NCBI GenBank assembly: GCA_035345895.1
Contig: DAORDI010000001.1
Location: 1 to 64,000 of the forward strand
DNA: 64,000 nt
Source of the DNA: DAORDI01 sp035345895
GTDB taxonomy: Bacteria > Spirochaetota > Leptospiria > Leptospirales > Leptospiraceae
Direction of reading: 5' to 3'
The translations under genes were made by a program, and so were the position numbers. Below are positions 18,775 through 28,431 of the stretch, piece by piece. How positions within the stretch are numbered: position 1 is the stretch's first letter; each line of letters begins with the position of its first letter. The notes under the pieces are model-generated. The model made no database searches, had not been told where the DNA came from, and saw nothing but the letters and a program-made list of their open reading frames with translations.

Positions 18775-19308
18775 TTATTTAGGAAAATGTTCATTATTCT
18801 TTAAATAATCATACACAGCTTGATTGATAATTTCATTTTCTATCCTTTCCTCCAAACCCATCAGTGCAGGCTGAAAATCTTCAAAGAAAGCACAATGCAG
18901 CAGCAGGAGCGCAAAGCATTCTGTATATTCCAGATCATAAACCTTTTCTGCATTTCTGCTTTTTGACTTTAGCAGCAGCTTCGATTTCTCTTTTCTGTAA
19001 AATGGAATCACTGTCATAGAATACCCGGAAATTACTGCCCAAGAAAAGTAAAACAAATACTGACCAGTGCTGTAATATTCCTCCCTTACCCCTCCTGCCA
19101 GAAATTCCTCAGAAATACTTTCCTTCTGTGACTTTTTCCATACTGCGGTAAATTGACTTGCATAGCGGTCATTGCCTGTCGTATTATTTTTTACAGTGAA
19201 TTTCTCGATTCTCATTTCTGGTTTATACTTTTCATCAGACTGGACCGATTTCAGTTTTATTGTACGGCATTCAGCAAAGACAAAAAGTAAAATAAGAAGA
19301 ATTCTCAC
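18775..19308 (-). CDS. Putative lipoprotein, 177 aa
   Basis: A small exported protein of unknown function. It has a GTG start and a hydrophobic N-terminus ending LLFVFAECRT, a plausible spirochaetal lipobox with Cys14. A second hydrophobic stretch (YLFYFSWAVISGYSMTVIPF, about residues 83-102) and a helical C-terminus follow. It is convergent with the porin operon and divergent from the large phosphatase gene at 19469. Confidence 0.6.
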   Translation of the reverse strand: MRILLILLFVFAECRTIKLKSVQSDEKYKPEMRIEKFTVKNNTTGNDRYASQFTAVWKKSQKESISEEFLAGGVREEYYSTGQYLFYFSWAVISGYSMTVIPFYRKEKSKLLLKSKSRNAEKVYDLEYTECFALLLLHCAFFEDFQPALMGLEERIENEIINQAVYDYLKNNEHFPK

Positions 19309-19468
19309 TTTAACAGTATCGGAATATATGGAAGCATAAATAATCCCTGTATTTTACTCGAGACAACCTTTGCATACTGTCCCAAAATGAGCAAATTGAG
19401 AAACAATTTTAAATTAGTACTTGAAGAAAAAAACTAAGTCAGTACACTCTTACCCGCAAAGGTCAGAC

Positions 19469-22400
19469 ATGGAAATTATCCAAAGTTTTTATATTAATTA
19501 TTCTACAGTCAGTACTATTTTAACCGCACTGATTACCTTCGGGGCTGCCGTTTTTCTGTTAAAACTCCCAAATCATTCGAGAGCAACAACTTACCTGGGA
19601 CTGATGTTTCTTTTCATTGCAATCCCCGGAACCGGTTATTTTCTGAATAACGGTCTTTATTATCCGTCCTCATTTTCCAGGTATCTGACTCTGATTTCCA
19701 TTCCAATGCGTTTTACTCTCCTGGCCCAGTTTCTAATCTATTTTCCCAGACTCAGAAACCCCAAATTTGCCAAATGGTCTCTGATTGTACAGTGTATTAT
19801 TTCTGCACTGCTCGGAATCTGGCTCCTTGCTGTAGGTCCCAGCTCAGAGCTGTATTTTGATCTGTCTGGACAAAGTTACGACCTTAAGGTCCCCCTGTTT
19901 TTCAAGGGTTACAGCGTTTTTCTGATCCTGTTTATTCTGTTCGCAATGGGGATTGCCGTCAGAAAAGCACTGACTCACAAAGGAGAAGAAAGAACAGCAG
20001 TTATTATTATCATTATCGCACTGATTCTGGATATGGTGATTCCGACAGCCATCAATGCAATGAACAGAAACGGCTATATCAGCAGAGATGCACTGATGGC
20101 TGCCCTGGGAATGCTCACCCCAGTCGGCACATTTCTGATTCTGATCGCATTCATCAATACAACAAAGGATAAAAGCACATTTCTTTTCAAGATTGTCGGA
20201 ATCAGTTTTCTGACTTTTGTTTTTGTTTACAATATCATTATTTATGTCTTTATGCAGGACAAGGAATTTTCCTATGATGAGGACAGGGTAAACGATCTGA
20301 AACTTGTTCTGAAGGCAGGCGAACGTCCTGCAAATCTGGACTACCTGATGGAATACAGACCGTCCACCGGAGAAATAAAATTCAGCTACAACAGGAATGA
20401 AACTCAGATTGCTGAATTTGAACCCAAACTGATCAATTCCTATTTCGTGGAATCATTGAGACTGTTTCCGGAAAACTTCACAGCACAGGAAATCATTGCA
20501 AAACTGGATTCCATCCCGATCCGAAATTCCCAGTACCTTGAGCCGCATAAACTCTCACTGAAGGATTATCTGAGTTCCTATTCAGGAAAAAAACCGGTCA
20601 ACGACTCGGTTCAGTTTCTTGTCTCGAAGGAAAGAACCTTATACTATCATTCCAATAAAATAAAGGAAATGAGTGAAAAAGACTTCAGAGATGAACTGAA
20701 GGCTTATTTTGCAAAAACACCTCCGGAAATGGCAAGGTACAAGGAAGCAATACTGAGACACTCGGAAACAACTTCTTCGGGAGGTCCTCAGCTCAAACTG
20801 GAACTGCTCCGTTATCTGACACCTGTTCTTCCGGAAGGGAAGAGAATAGTAAGAGAAAGTGCCGACAGAAAATCTCATTTCCTGGCTTATCAGGAAAGTT
20901 CGCCCGACCTGGTTCATGAATTAGGTTTTTCTTATATAGGATACAGAAAATTCATTCATTCAACTGGAAAATTTTTAACCTATATCCTCCTGGTTTCCAT
21001 ATTTCTTTTCTTTATAGGAACACCGCTGTTTATGAAAGGTGCATTAGTCACTCCTCTTGAAAATCTTCTGAACGGACTGAGAAAAGTCAGAAAAGGCAAT
21101 CTGACTGTTGAGGTTCCTGTCAAGGTTCAGGATGAGATCGGATATCTGACAACATCTTTCAACGGAATGGTAAAATCCATCCGTGAGTCCAAGGAGAAAC
21201 TCGAAGAGTATTCCAATCAGCTCGAAGAAAAAGTAAAGGAAAGAACAAAGGAACTCAGATATACTCTTGATCAGGTAGAGAATCTGAAAAATCAGCAGGA
21301 TGGGGACTACTTCCTGACAACTCTGCTCCTGAAACCTTTAGGAATCAAAACTGTAGACAACAATGGCAAAGTGGCTGTCGACTTCTTTGTCAAACAGAAG
21401 AAAGAATTCCAGTTCAGAAAAAGAGATATGGAAATTGGAGGAGACCTCTGTTCCTCTCAGGAAATATTTTTAAGAGGAAAAAAATACATTGTATTTCTGA
21501 ATGCTGATGCAATGGGGAAATCGATGCAGGGGGCAGGGGGAATACTTGTTCTCGGTGCAGTTTTTCAGTCCATCATACAGAGAACATCTGCATACCAGAC
21601 ACAGTCTGAAGTTCCGCCGGAGATGTGGATCAAAAGTGCCTTCAAGGAAATGCACAAGATTTTCGAGAGTTTTGACGGATCAATGCTTGTATCACTGATT
21701 TTCGGACTTGTGGAAGCGGATACAGGGCTTGTCTATTACATCAACGCTGAACACCCTTGGATGATTCTTTACAGAGACGGGATTGCCGACTTTGCCGAAA
21801 GAGACAGTTATTTCAGAAAGCTGGGAACGTCCGGAGTGAAAAATGAAATATTCGTTTCCACTTTCAGAATGATGCCGGGCGATCTTCTGATCATCGGTTC
21901 TGACGGAAAAGATGATGTGGTTCTCTCTGAGGCACAGGAAAACAGTGACAGGGTCATCAACGAAGACGAGACTCTGATTCTGAAGCGCGTAGAGGAAGCA
22001 AAAGGCGACCTGAACGGAATATTCAAGGTCATTACAGGAAAATACAAGCTGATGGATGATCTTTCTCTGATGTCGATTTACTATAAGGGAGAGACAGAAG
22101 AAGATATTGAAGAAAAAAGCAAAATTACAAAGTATATAAAAAGAGCTGCAAAATATTTCCAAGACGGAAACTATGAAACCTCTCTGAAAATAATGGAGGA
22201 GGCCAGAACTGTCCATCCATTCAATTTCACACTCGTGAATTATACTCTTCAGCTTTATATGAAGATGAAGATGTTTGACAAGGGAGCGGAACTCTGCAGA
22301 CAGTATCTGAAATCAAATGAGGCAAACACATCTTTTATGATCAAAGCCTCCTACTGTCTTAAAATGAACCAGGATCTGGAAGCAGCAATCGAGATTGCTG

Positions 22401-22579
22401 AACGTGTCAAACTCAGGGAGCCGGGCAATGTGAGAAACCTTATCCATCTTTCAGATATGTATGCATACACCAAAAACTGGAAACGTGCTAAGAAACTTCT
22501 GGACAAAGTGAAACTGATCGATCCTGGAAATCAGAAGGCAGAAAAGGTCAGGCATGTTCTGGAAGATGCCTACAGCTGA
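19469..22579 (+). CDS. Membrane PP2C (SpoIIE-type) phosphatase with 7TM, periplasmic sensor, HAMP and TPR domains
   Basis: About 1036 residues. Seven to eight membrane segments (first 260 residues) are followed by a periplasmic region of some 250 residues, another membrane segment, a HAMP domain (LVTPLENLLNGLRKVRKGNL), a coiled coil, a PP2C phosphatase domain and TPR-like helices at the C-terminus. The PP2C metal motifs are altered: MEIGGDLCSS, NADAMGKSMQGAGG and GSDGKDD replace the usual GGDYYD, GDVSGHG and TDG, while the aspartates remain. The ATG at 19469 is chosen because AAAGG lies just before it. A TTG at 19421 would add 16 residues. The likely substrate is a phosphorylated STAS protein, which is inferred. 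Three paralogues with the same phosphatase domain lie at 33237, 45229 and 47966. Confidence 0.85.
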   Translation: MEIIQSFYINYSTVSTILTALITFGAAVFLLKLPNHSRATTYLGLMFLFIAIPGTGYFLNNGLYYPSSFSRYLTLISIPMRFTLLAQFLIYFPRLRNPKFAKWSLIVQCIISALLGIWLLAVGPSSELYFDLSGQSYDLKVPLFFKGYSVFLILFILFAMGIAVRKALTHKGEERTAVIIIIIALILDMVIPTAINAMNRNGYISRDALMAALGMLTPVGTFLILIAFINTTKDKSTFLFKIVGISFLTFVFVYNIIIYVFMQDKEFSYDEDRVNDLKLVLKAGERPANLDYLMEYRPSTGEIKFSYNRNETQIAEFEPKLINSYFVESLRLFPENFTAQEIIAKLDSIPIRNSQYLEPHKLSLKDYLSSYSGKKPVNDSVQFLVSKERTLYYHSNKIKEMSEKDFRDELKAYFAKTPPEMARYKEAILRHSETTSSGGPQLKLELLRYLTPVLPEGKRIVRESADRKSHFLAYQESSPDLVHELGFSYIGYRKFIHSTGKFLTYILLVSIFLFFIGTPLFMKGALVTPLENLLNGLRKVRKGNLTVEVPVKVQDEIGYLTTSFNGMVKSIRESKEKLEEYSNQLEEKVKERTKELRYTLDQVENLKNQQDGDYFLTTLLLKPLGIKTVDNNGKVAVDFFVKQKKEFQFRKRDMEIGGDLCSSQEIFLRGKKYIVFLNADAMGKSMQGAGGILVLGAVFQSIIQRTSAYQTQSEVPPEMWIKSAFKEMHKIFESFDGSMLVSLIFGLVEADTGLVYYINAEHPWMILYRDGIADFAERDSYFRKLGTSGVKNEIFVSTFRMMPGDLLIIGSDGKDDVVLSEAQENSDRVINEDETLILKRVEEAKGDLNGIFKVITGKYKLMDDLSLMSIYYKGETEEDIEEKSKITKYIKRAAKYFQDGNYETSLKIMEEARTVHPFNFTLVNYTLQLYMKMKMFDKGAELCRQYLKSNEANTSFMIKASYCLKMNQDLEAAIEIAERVKLREPGNVRNLIHLSDMYAYTKNWKRAKKLLDKVKLIDPGNQKAEKVRHVLEDAYS

Positions 22580-22620
22580 AGGCTGGCCCACAGCTGAAGG
22601 TTGGCTCACAGCTGAACAGG
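22572..22620. repeat. 18-bp tandem repeat across a stop codon
   Basis: Two full and one partial copy of ACAGCTGAAGGYTGGCYC cover the stop of the phosphatase gene (TGA 22577-22579). They extend to just before the stop of the convergent MFS gene. A change in copy number would not alter either protein except by extending the spacer. Confidence 0.75.
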
Positions 22621-22622
22621 TG

Positions 22623-23798
22623 TCACTCTGCAGCCGGTTTTGGAATGCTTGTCAAAATGAAAACAGCTGCAATGAGTGCAGCTGCGGCTGTCAGAATAAA
22701 ACTGACCGATGCACCAAAATAAAACCAGATCAGACCTGTCATTGAACTTGCCAGCATTGTGCAGATGCTCTGAAGTGCAGAGAATGTCCCGATGGCTGTT
22801 GCTGTATCTTTCTTCTCTGTAATATTCGAAATCCATGCTTTGGAAATTCCTTCTGTCGATGCCGCATAAATACCGTAAAGAAAAAACAAGCCGAAGAAAA
22901 CGTACATATCCTTACTGATGCTCATTCCCGTATATACTGCTGCAAATAAAAAGAGTCCTGTTACGAATACAGTCTTAAGTCCTGCGATGTCAGCAATAAT
23001 TCCGGCGGGAAATGCAGACAGTGCATATACGAGATTGTAAAAAACATAAACACCGATCAGTGCAGAATCGTCAAGACCTGCTTCTTTTGCCTTAAGAAGC
23101 AGAAAAACATCTGAACTGTTGAAAAGTGTAAAAAAAAGAAGTCCTGATGCCAGCTTTTTATAAGCAACTGAACTTTCTTTCCAGTAATGCAGAAATGAAA
23201 AAAAGGGAATGGGAGACCCTGTCTCGTAAGTCGTTTTGTTTTTTTCTTTCAGAAGAAAGGACGCAATAACAGCAGAAAGTCCCGGTATAAAAGCAATATA
23301 AAAAAGTGTTTTGTAATCTTCTGGATTATAATACAGATATATCAAAGCCAGCAGTGGCCCGATTACAGCTCCTAAGGTGTCCATTGAGCGATGAAAACCG
23401 AAAACCTTTCCTTTTGTCTGCGGTGTCGCTTCCTCAGAAAGCAGAGCATCTCTTGCTCCTGTCCGTATGCCCTTTCCTAAACGGTCAATTGTTCTGGCAG
23501 AGAATATCCAAAGCGGAAAAATGAAAACAGCCATCATTGGTTTTGAGACTGCACTCAAAGCATAACCGACTTGGACAAACAGAACACGCCTGCCTGAAGT
23601 ATCGGAAAGTTTTCCGAAGTAACCCTTGCTGAATCCTGCCGCTGCTTCAGCAAGTCCTTCCAGTATTCCGATTAAAACAACTGAAAACCCGATTGTTTTT
23701 AAGTAAATGGGCATAATTGGATACAGCATTTCGCTTGCAGTGTCTGTCAGAAGACTCACTGCAGATAAAATCCAGACTGTCCGTGTAATATAATTCAA
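22623..23798 (-). CDS. Major facilitator superfamily transporter
   Basis: A 391-residue protein with 12 predicted helices. It starts with a typical first helix (WILSAVSLLTDTASEMLYPI) and has an MFS loop 2-3 signature (GYFGKLSDTSGRRVLFV). A second-half repeat, GIIADIAGLKTVFV, occurs near residue 265. The substrate is unknown; the sequence is nearest in feel to drug-efflux type MFS permeases. The open frame starts with TTG at 23798, for lack of an ATG before the first helix. It is convergent with the phosphatase gene, only 43 bases between the two stops. Confidence 0.85.
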   Translation of the reverse strand: MNYITRTVWILSAVSLLTDTASEMLYPIMPIYLKTIGFSVVLIGILEGLAEAAAGFSKGYFGKLSDTSGRRVLFVQVGYALSAVSKPMMAVFIFPLWIFSARTIDRLGKGIRTGARDALLSEEATPQTKGKVFGFHRSMDTLGAVIGPLLALIYLYYNPEDYKTLFYIAFIPGLSAVIASFLLKEKNKTTYETGSPIPFFSFLHYWKESSVAYKKLASGLLFFTLFNSSDVFLLLKAKEAGLDDSALIGVYVFYNLVYALSAFPAGIIADIAGLKTVFVTGLFLFAAVYTGMSISKDMYVFFGLFFLYGIYAASTEGISKAWISNITEKKDTATAIGTFSALQSICTMLASSMTGLIWFYFGASVSFILTAAAALIAAVFILTSIPKPAAE

Positions 23799-23854
23799 AA
23801 TTCAGTAACGTTTACTGGCAGGAATCTGACTTATACTGTATTCATATACTCAGC

Positions 23855-25282
23855 CTAAAGTTTAGTCACCTTTAGAAACATCTGAGTTCCCGATCCGTCA
23901 AAATCCACAAATGACTGGATCGGGACCTGTATGTCTTCGAGAAGTTCAAGCATTGAGCTTTCTTCCCTGTAATACAGTGCCCAGTCCATTATATATTCCA
24001 TATACTTTCTGGTTTCGTTTGTTTCATGGTAATTGCCGATGATCATTACAGACTTCTCACTGAGCATTGAAAAGAGCTTCATCGTAAGGGCCTTTGCAAC
24101 TGAATCTGTGAGATAATCGTAAAGTCCCATAGAATAAATAAAATCAAACTGTCCGAAAAGAAGCTCAGGTGATTTTGTCTTCAGAATCGTTCTGACCGAT
24201 TCTTTAATAAATTCGTATGAAAAAGGCTGTCCCTGATTGTCTATGGAAAGTATGCCGTTCTTGGCTTCATTCAATGCTTCATCATCCTGATCCAGAAGAT
24301 GAATCTTTACCTTGTGTCTGTAAGGACTGTCTTTCAGGAAATCCTGAATTTCCCAGGCAGGACCGCATGCAATTGAGAGAATTCTGAATTCCTTTTTATC
24401 GGACTTGGAAAGAGTCTCATTCATAAAATGATTGATGAGTTTTCTTCTGTTTCTCACCGCATCGGCAGCCTTTGTGTCACAGGCATGTTTATGAAATATC
24501 TTTCCAAAGGAGGACTTTCCGAGATACTCATTCCGATAAAGCATCTCCATCATGACAGAATCGCCGGCGTAACCTCTAGGCCTGATATTCGTTCTCTTGA
24601 TGAACTCCGATTCCAGGATAAACTGAAAAACTGATTTTCTCAGGAAGAATCCCGAACGTTCATTTTCAAGTTTGGTATATTTCGCAGTAATGGCAGTCAG
24701 TTCCATCATTGAATCAGTAAGAAATTGATAAAACTCCTTACCTATTCCCTGAAGAAGAGAATTGAACAGAGCTTCCTTCAGCCTTTCAGGCTCATGCATA
24801 AATTTAGCATCCAGCTCATCAAGAGAGATTTTGTAGAGTGAAAGAGCAAATGTGAAATGAGAACAGAATTCAATGAATTCCTGAGAAAGGTTTTCCTGAA
24901 CAGAGAGATGCATTTTGACTTTTTTAATTTCATCTTCCTGAAGAAAAAGTGCCTGCTTCGTCAGAAGGAAATCCATATCCACAAATTCTGAATCCAGAAA
25001 TATTCCGATCAGCACCTCACTGTTATGTGATTCCATTCTGACAAGAGCTGCTGTACCAAGTTCCTTTTTCTTTCCAAATGCATAGATGATGCAGCTGTCA
25101 ATTTTCTGCCCTGTATGGAGCTCTGCGCTCTCTTTTTCGGCTACCGAAATTCCCAGTCCAAATCTGGAATAATCATACACTCTTCCGTTGTATGTTTTTC
25201 CGCCTGTGCTGATTTCTATTCTGCAGTTTTCCTCATCATGAAACCGAAGCCGGACAGTCTTTCTTTTTTCATTGATTACCAT
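23855..25282 (-). CDS. PilZ domain protein fused to a SAM-dependent methyltransferase
   Basis: A 475-residue protein. The N-terminal PilZ domain has the c-di-GMP binding pattern RKTVRLRF and DYSRFGLGI (RxxxR and DxSxxG). The C-terminal half is a class I methyltransferase with FRILSIACGPAWEIQDFL as SAM motif I, then IHLLDQDDEAL as motif II and FDFIYSMGLYDYL. In between is a helical linker containing RPRGYAGD. This fusion would let c-di-GMP control methylation of an unknown target. It is the last gene of a four-gene operon, 3 bases after the PP2C gene, which suggests that the partner-switching system controls it or acts with it. Confidence 0.82.
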   Translation of the reverse strand: MVINEKRKTVRLRFHDEENCRIEISTGGKTYNGRVYDYSRFGLGISVAEKESAELHTGQKIDSCIIYAFGKKKELGTAALVRMESHNSEVLIGIFLDSEFVDMDFLLTKQALFLQEDEIKKVKMHLSVQENLSQEFIEFCSHFTFALSLYKISLDELDAKFMHEPERLKEALFNSLLQGIGKEFYQFLTDSMMELTAITAKYTKLENERSGFFLRKSVFQFILESEFIKRTNIRPRGYAGDSVMMEMLYRNEYLGKSSFGKIFHKHACDTKAADAVRNRRKLINHFMNETLSKSDKKEFRILSIACGPAWEIQDFLKDSPYRHKVKIHLLDQDDEALNEAKNGILSIDNQGQPFSYEFIKESVRTILKTKSPELLFGQFDFIYSMGLYDYLTDSVAKALTMKLFSMLSEKSVMIIGNYHETNETRKYMEYIMDWALYYREESSMLELLEDIQVPIQSFVDFDGSGTQMFLKVTKL

Positions 25283-25285
25283 GGA

Positions 25286-26656
25286 TTATACCTTTCGAAT
25301 GATGACAAGAGTGATATCGTCTTCCTGTTTTGGAAATTCTGCAATTGCCTCTTTTACAATCTTATCAATGATTTCCTTGATCGGAAGATGACTGTATTTT
25401 TTCAGACCTTCTTTCAGTTTTTCATCACCGTACATCTTCTTCTCGGATGCACCAAGTTCAGTAATCCCGTCGGTAAATAAAAGCGCCGTATCACCCGGAT
25501 TCAGACTGAAACTTCTGTCCTGCATAAACGGTTCCACATCATCCAGCATCCCTACCCAGGTTCCGTACGTAGGAAGTGCTTCCACTTCAGCAGAAGACTT
25601 TCTTGCAATCAGGATGTCCTGATGAGATCCGGCATATATGATCTTATCAGGCAGAAGCGAGAACGCAGTGATTGTGAGATATCTGTCCACTTTCAGAAGT
25701 GCGATATTTTCCTTGATGACCTTGTTCAGCTGAACAAGCAGTCTGCTCGGACTGACTGTCGGATTTTCCGAAATGACTGTTCTGACACTAGTCTGGGTCA
25801 TCATCATGATCAGACCGGATTCCACTCCATGCCCTGAAACATCCCCGATCATCACCCAAGGGTTTTTGTCTGTTCGGATAATATCGTAATAATCACCTCC
25901 CACCTCTTCGGCAGGAATCATAATTGCAGCCATCTCATAACCGCCGAGAGTATTGTCTGGAGGAGTCAGTGCTGTCTGAATCTGTTTGGCAATTTCCATC
26001 TCGCTCCATAGAGCATCTCTTGCCTGTTTGAGATCCTTCCTGCTTTCAAACTCCTTCTGAATCAGTATATGTTTTACGTGATTGATGCTCGCTGCAATGA
26101 TGATCGTGGAACTCATAAAATACAGATTGTTGATCAGATTGTAGAGCTGAAAATCCTTTCCAAATGCGGCATTCATTCCTACGTACAGAAGCAGTGTAAA
26201 AAGACCGTTCATAGCAGAGTGAGATGCTTTCCACGGAAGAAGAAGATTTACAGCAATGACTACCAGATTCAGTCCGGCATAGTACGAGGAATTGAATCCT
26301 CCCAGATCAACTGTCATCAGAACAATTGCACCGCAGACAAAAAAATTGAATATATATCCACGCAGAAAGGAAAGATTTGAAGGCTTGGTCCTGCTGATAA
26401 TGAAGAACTGAAGAATGACTACGGCAGTTGCAAATCCTCTGTACACTGCAAAACGAGGAAGAAGATGCTGCTGATCCGAAGGAATAATAAAAATATCCAG
26501 AACAAAGAAAATCGGAACAAGAGTAAAACCTAGAATAGTCAGGGTTTTGAGCCAGGAATGAATCAGTGCATTCAGGTAATCGGAAAAATTGTCCACAACA
26601 AGCATGGACCTTTCCAGTTCAGGACTAGCTTTGAAAATATTCAAGATTGACAGCAT
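25286..26656 (-). CDS. Membrane RsbU/SpoIIE-type PP2C phosphatase
   Basis: A 456-residue protein with about six to seven membrane helices (residues 35-215), a short coiled coil, and a canonical PP2C domain. The motifs are EEVGGDYYDI, VMIGDVSGHGVESGL, LLFTDGITELG and EDDITLVII, all as in RsbU. Such phosphatases dephosphorylate STAS anti-anti-sigma factors. The STAS-like gene lies 5 bases upstream, so it is the likely substrate. The canonical motifs contrast with the four other PP2C proteins in this window. Confidence 0.88.
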   Translation of the reverse strand: MLSILNIFKASPELERSMLVVDNFSDYLNALIHSWLKTLTILGFTLVPIFFVLDIFIIPSDQQHLLPRFAVYRGFATAVVILQFFIISRTKPSNLSFLRGYIFNFFVCGAIVLMTVDLGGFNSSYYAGLNLVVIAVNLLLPWKASHSAMNGLFTLLLYVGMNAAFGKDFQLYNLINNLYFMSSTIIIAASINHVKHILIQKEFESRKDLKQARDALWSEMEIAKQIQTALTPPDNTLGGYEMAAIMIPAEEVGGDYYDIIRTDKNPWVMIGDVSGHGVESGLIMMMTQTSVRTVISENPTVSPSRLLVQLNKVIKENIALLKVDRYLTITAFSLLPDKIIYAGSHQDILIARKSSAEVEALPTYGTWVGMLDDVEPFMQDRSFSLNPGDTALLFTDGITELGASEKKMYGDEKLKEGLKKYSHLPIKEIIDKIVKEAIAEFPKQEDDITLVIIRKV

Positions 26657-26661
26657 TCAGA

Positions 26662-27024
26662 TCAGATTCCAGTCACATCCACAGAGCCGGGGATATTGAA
26701 TACTCTCAAAGCGGAAAAACTCAGTTCCTGCCATTTCAGTCCCTTTTTATAGTAAATAGTGATCTTTCTGTTTTCCCGCTTTGCGTGTTCAATCTGTTTT
26801 ACAATAGGAGTCACTGTAGAGGAATTCATATATTCAAGCTTAGTGAAATCCATTACTATTGGATTTTTGGAATCCTTTGAATAAATATGTTCAAATACAG
26901 GGGAGATAAATTTTATCGGTTCTCTTTCCTTGCTCTCTCCCAGCCATTTGACTGTAACCTGAGAAGGTTCAAAGCTGATTTCGAGAGTGAGACGACCATC
27001 CTGATGAGTTTCTATTGCTGACAT
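26662..27024 (-). CDS. STAS-like regulatory protein (slr1659-type)
   Basis: A 120-residue protein resembling the slr1659 superfamily of STAS-like regulators. A conserved block reads PIVMDFTKLEYMNSSTVTPI, where the serine pair occupies the usual STAS phosphorylation position. The likely kinase (27049-27546) lies directly upstream and the phosphatase directly downstream. It would switch between partners according to its phosphorylation state. Family naming is from memory and not from a search. Confidence 0.75.
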   Translation of the reverse strand: MSAIETHQDGRLTLEISFEPSQVTVKWLGESKEREPIKFISPVFEHIYSKDSKNPIVMDFTKLEYMNSSTVTPIVKQIEHAKRENRKITIYYKKGLKWQELSFSALRVFNIPGSVDVTGI

Positions 27025-27048
27025 TTCCGTTCCCTTGATTTGATGATA

Positions 27049-27546
27049 TTAATACTCATATACTGCAGATACTGCAAGTATGTTTTCTTCATTCACAAAA
27101 AAATCTAATATTGCCTGTCCTTCGTATGCAATTCTGACAAGTCCTAAACCGCTTTCCCCTTCGGCAAGATGTTTGCTCGAAACTTCTTTCAGCCTTTCCA
27201 CATATGCTTCAAAGGGGTTCTGATAACCCCTGATCCATTGGATTTTGGAATCCAGCCTCTTCAAGTGGTCAAGTTCAGTTTCTTTAATTGGATTTTTTAC
27301 TTCCATAATAAAGCGATGTTTTTTCTTTTTGAGAATGAGTTTTATTTTGGAATCCGGGTTCGGGAAATAGCCGTATTTTATTCCGTTTTCGACAAGCTCC
27401 GTAGTCACCATATACACTGCACTGAAATGATCTTCAGTGAATTCGGAGGGGTCTAGAAACGTTTTCAGAATATCGGAAATCTTGTCTAATTCCGACCATT
27501 CAGGATTCAGTAAAACTTCTATCTGACTGGACGTACTGCTCTGCAT
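27049..27546 (-). CDS. Anti-sigma-factor-like ATP-binding kinase (HATPase_c, slr1658-type)
   Basis: A 165-residue GHKL ATPase. The N box reads TTELVENGIKYG and the G box GESGLGLVRIA, as in RsbW/SpoIIAB-type serine kinases. It is the first gene of the operon and presumably phosphorylates the STAS-like protein encoded next (24 bases away). No sigma factor gene is adjacent, so its second partner is unknown. Confidence 0.82.
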   Translation of the reverse strand: MQSSTSSQIEVLLNPEWSELDKISDILKTFLDPSEFTEDHFSAVYMVTTELVENGIKYGYFPNPDSKIKLILKKKKHRFIMEVKNPIKETELDHLKRLDSKIQWIRGYQNPFEAYVERLKEVSSKHLAEGESGLGLVRIAYEGQAILDFFVNEENILAVSAVYEY

Positions 27547-27704
27547 ATTCTACAATAAGCGGAAAAAAAGAAACAGGGTCAAGAAGATTTCCCCTGCGGA
27601 AAGCAATAAGATCAGCATTTTGAGATTCAGTGAAAAAAATATGACAATTTTCCGTTGACAATCCCAAAATCTGAAGCAGGTTATAGACAAATCAGGGGTG
27701 ACAA

Positions 27705-28088
27705 ATGAGCATTCAGGAGACAATCAGCAGACTGGCAGAATTTCTGGAACTGCAGACCCGGCATCAGAATTTGGATGTGCTCATCCATAATTTCGAAACA
27801 GAAAACGGAATAAATCGGATACAGCATAATGACAACATATCCATTCTCAATACAGACCAGATAAAATTTCTGGACTCCTTTGCCGGTTTTCTCTCCATCC
27901 GCAGCTCAGAAAGAGAATATGCAAAGTTCCGCACATACTGCAGTTCCGAAAATACACCGGAAAACGAGCTCAGAAATAGAATCCGTGAAATTGAGGAAAA
28001 TCCGGAAATTGGAGTATCTTGGGAAGAAGCTGTGAGCAGGCTAGAGGTTCGTATTGGAAAAAAAGTTAAGATTACATCCAAAAGCTGA
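27705..28088 (+). CDS. Putative antitoxin, first copy
   Basis: A 127-residue protein with a helical N-terminus. The C-terminal part, RIREIEENPEIGVSWEEAVSRLE, resembles the C-terminus of addiction-module antitoxins. ATG follows AGGGGTG. Its end overlaps the toxin start by 35 bases. The N-terminal two thirds match no antitoxin DNA-binding domain that I know. Pairing with the toxin is inferred from order and duplication. Confidence 0.7.
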   Translation: MSIQETISRLAEFLELQTRHQNLDVLIHNFETENGINRIQHNDNISILNTDQIKFLDSFAGFLSIRSSEREYAKFRTYCSSENTPENELRNRIREIEENPEIGVSWEEAVSRLEVRIGKKVKITSKS

Positions 28089-28362
28089 AGAAGAACTGAA
28101 TCAATCCTATGACTGGCATAACGAAAACAGATCAGGCTCCGGTGATGATTTTTTAGATTCAGTAAAGAATAAGATTGATCAAATATCAGAAAATCCAGAA
28201 TCCCGTTCCGCAGATTCAGACGGTGTACGCTGGGCATCTGTGGCTAAATTTCCTTATCATATTTACTATCTTTTCCGGGCACCGATCGTATGGATTTTAG
28301 CCATCTGGCACAACAGCCGAAAACCGGAAGGCTGGAAAGAAAGAGTCAACGATCTGGATTGA
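28054..28362 (+). CDS. RelE/ParE-type toxin, first copy
   Basis: A 102-residue protein with the ParE/RelE pattern HPKAEEELNQSYDWHNENRSG, and FPYHIYYLF followed by ILAIWHNSRKPEGWKER. ParE proteins inhibit gyrase and RelE proteins cleave mRNA; which applies here is unclear. The likely start is TTG at 28054, inside the antitoxin gene, so translation is coupled. It is nearly identical in its C-terminal half to the copy at 28781. Confidence 0.82.
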   Translation: MEKKLRLHPKAEEELNQSYDWHNENRSGSGDDFLDSVKNKIDQISENPESRSADSDGVRWASVAKFPYHIYYLFRAPIVWILAIWHNSRKPEGWKERVNDLD

Positions 28363-28431
28363 TTTCAGTTTCATTTTTTCATTGACAATCCCAAAATCTG
28401 AAGCAGGTTATAGACAAATCGGGGGTGGCAA

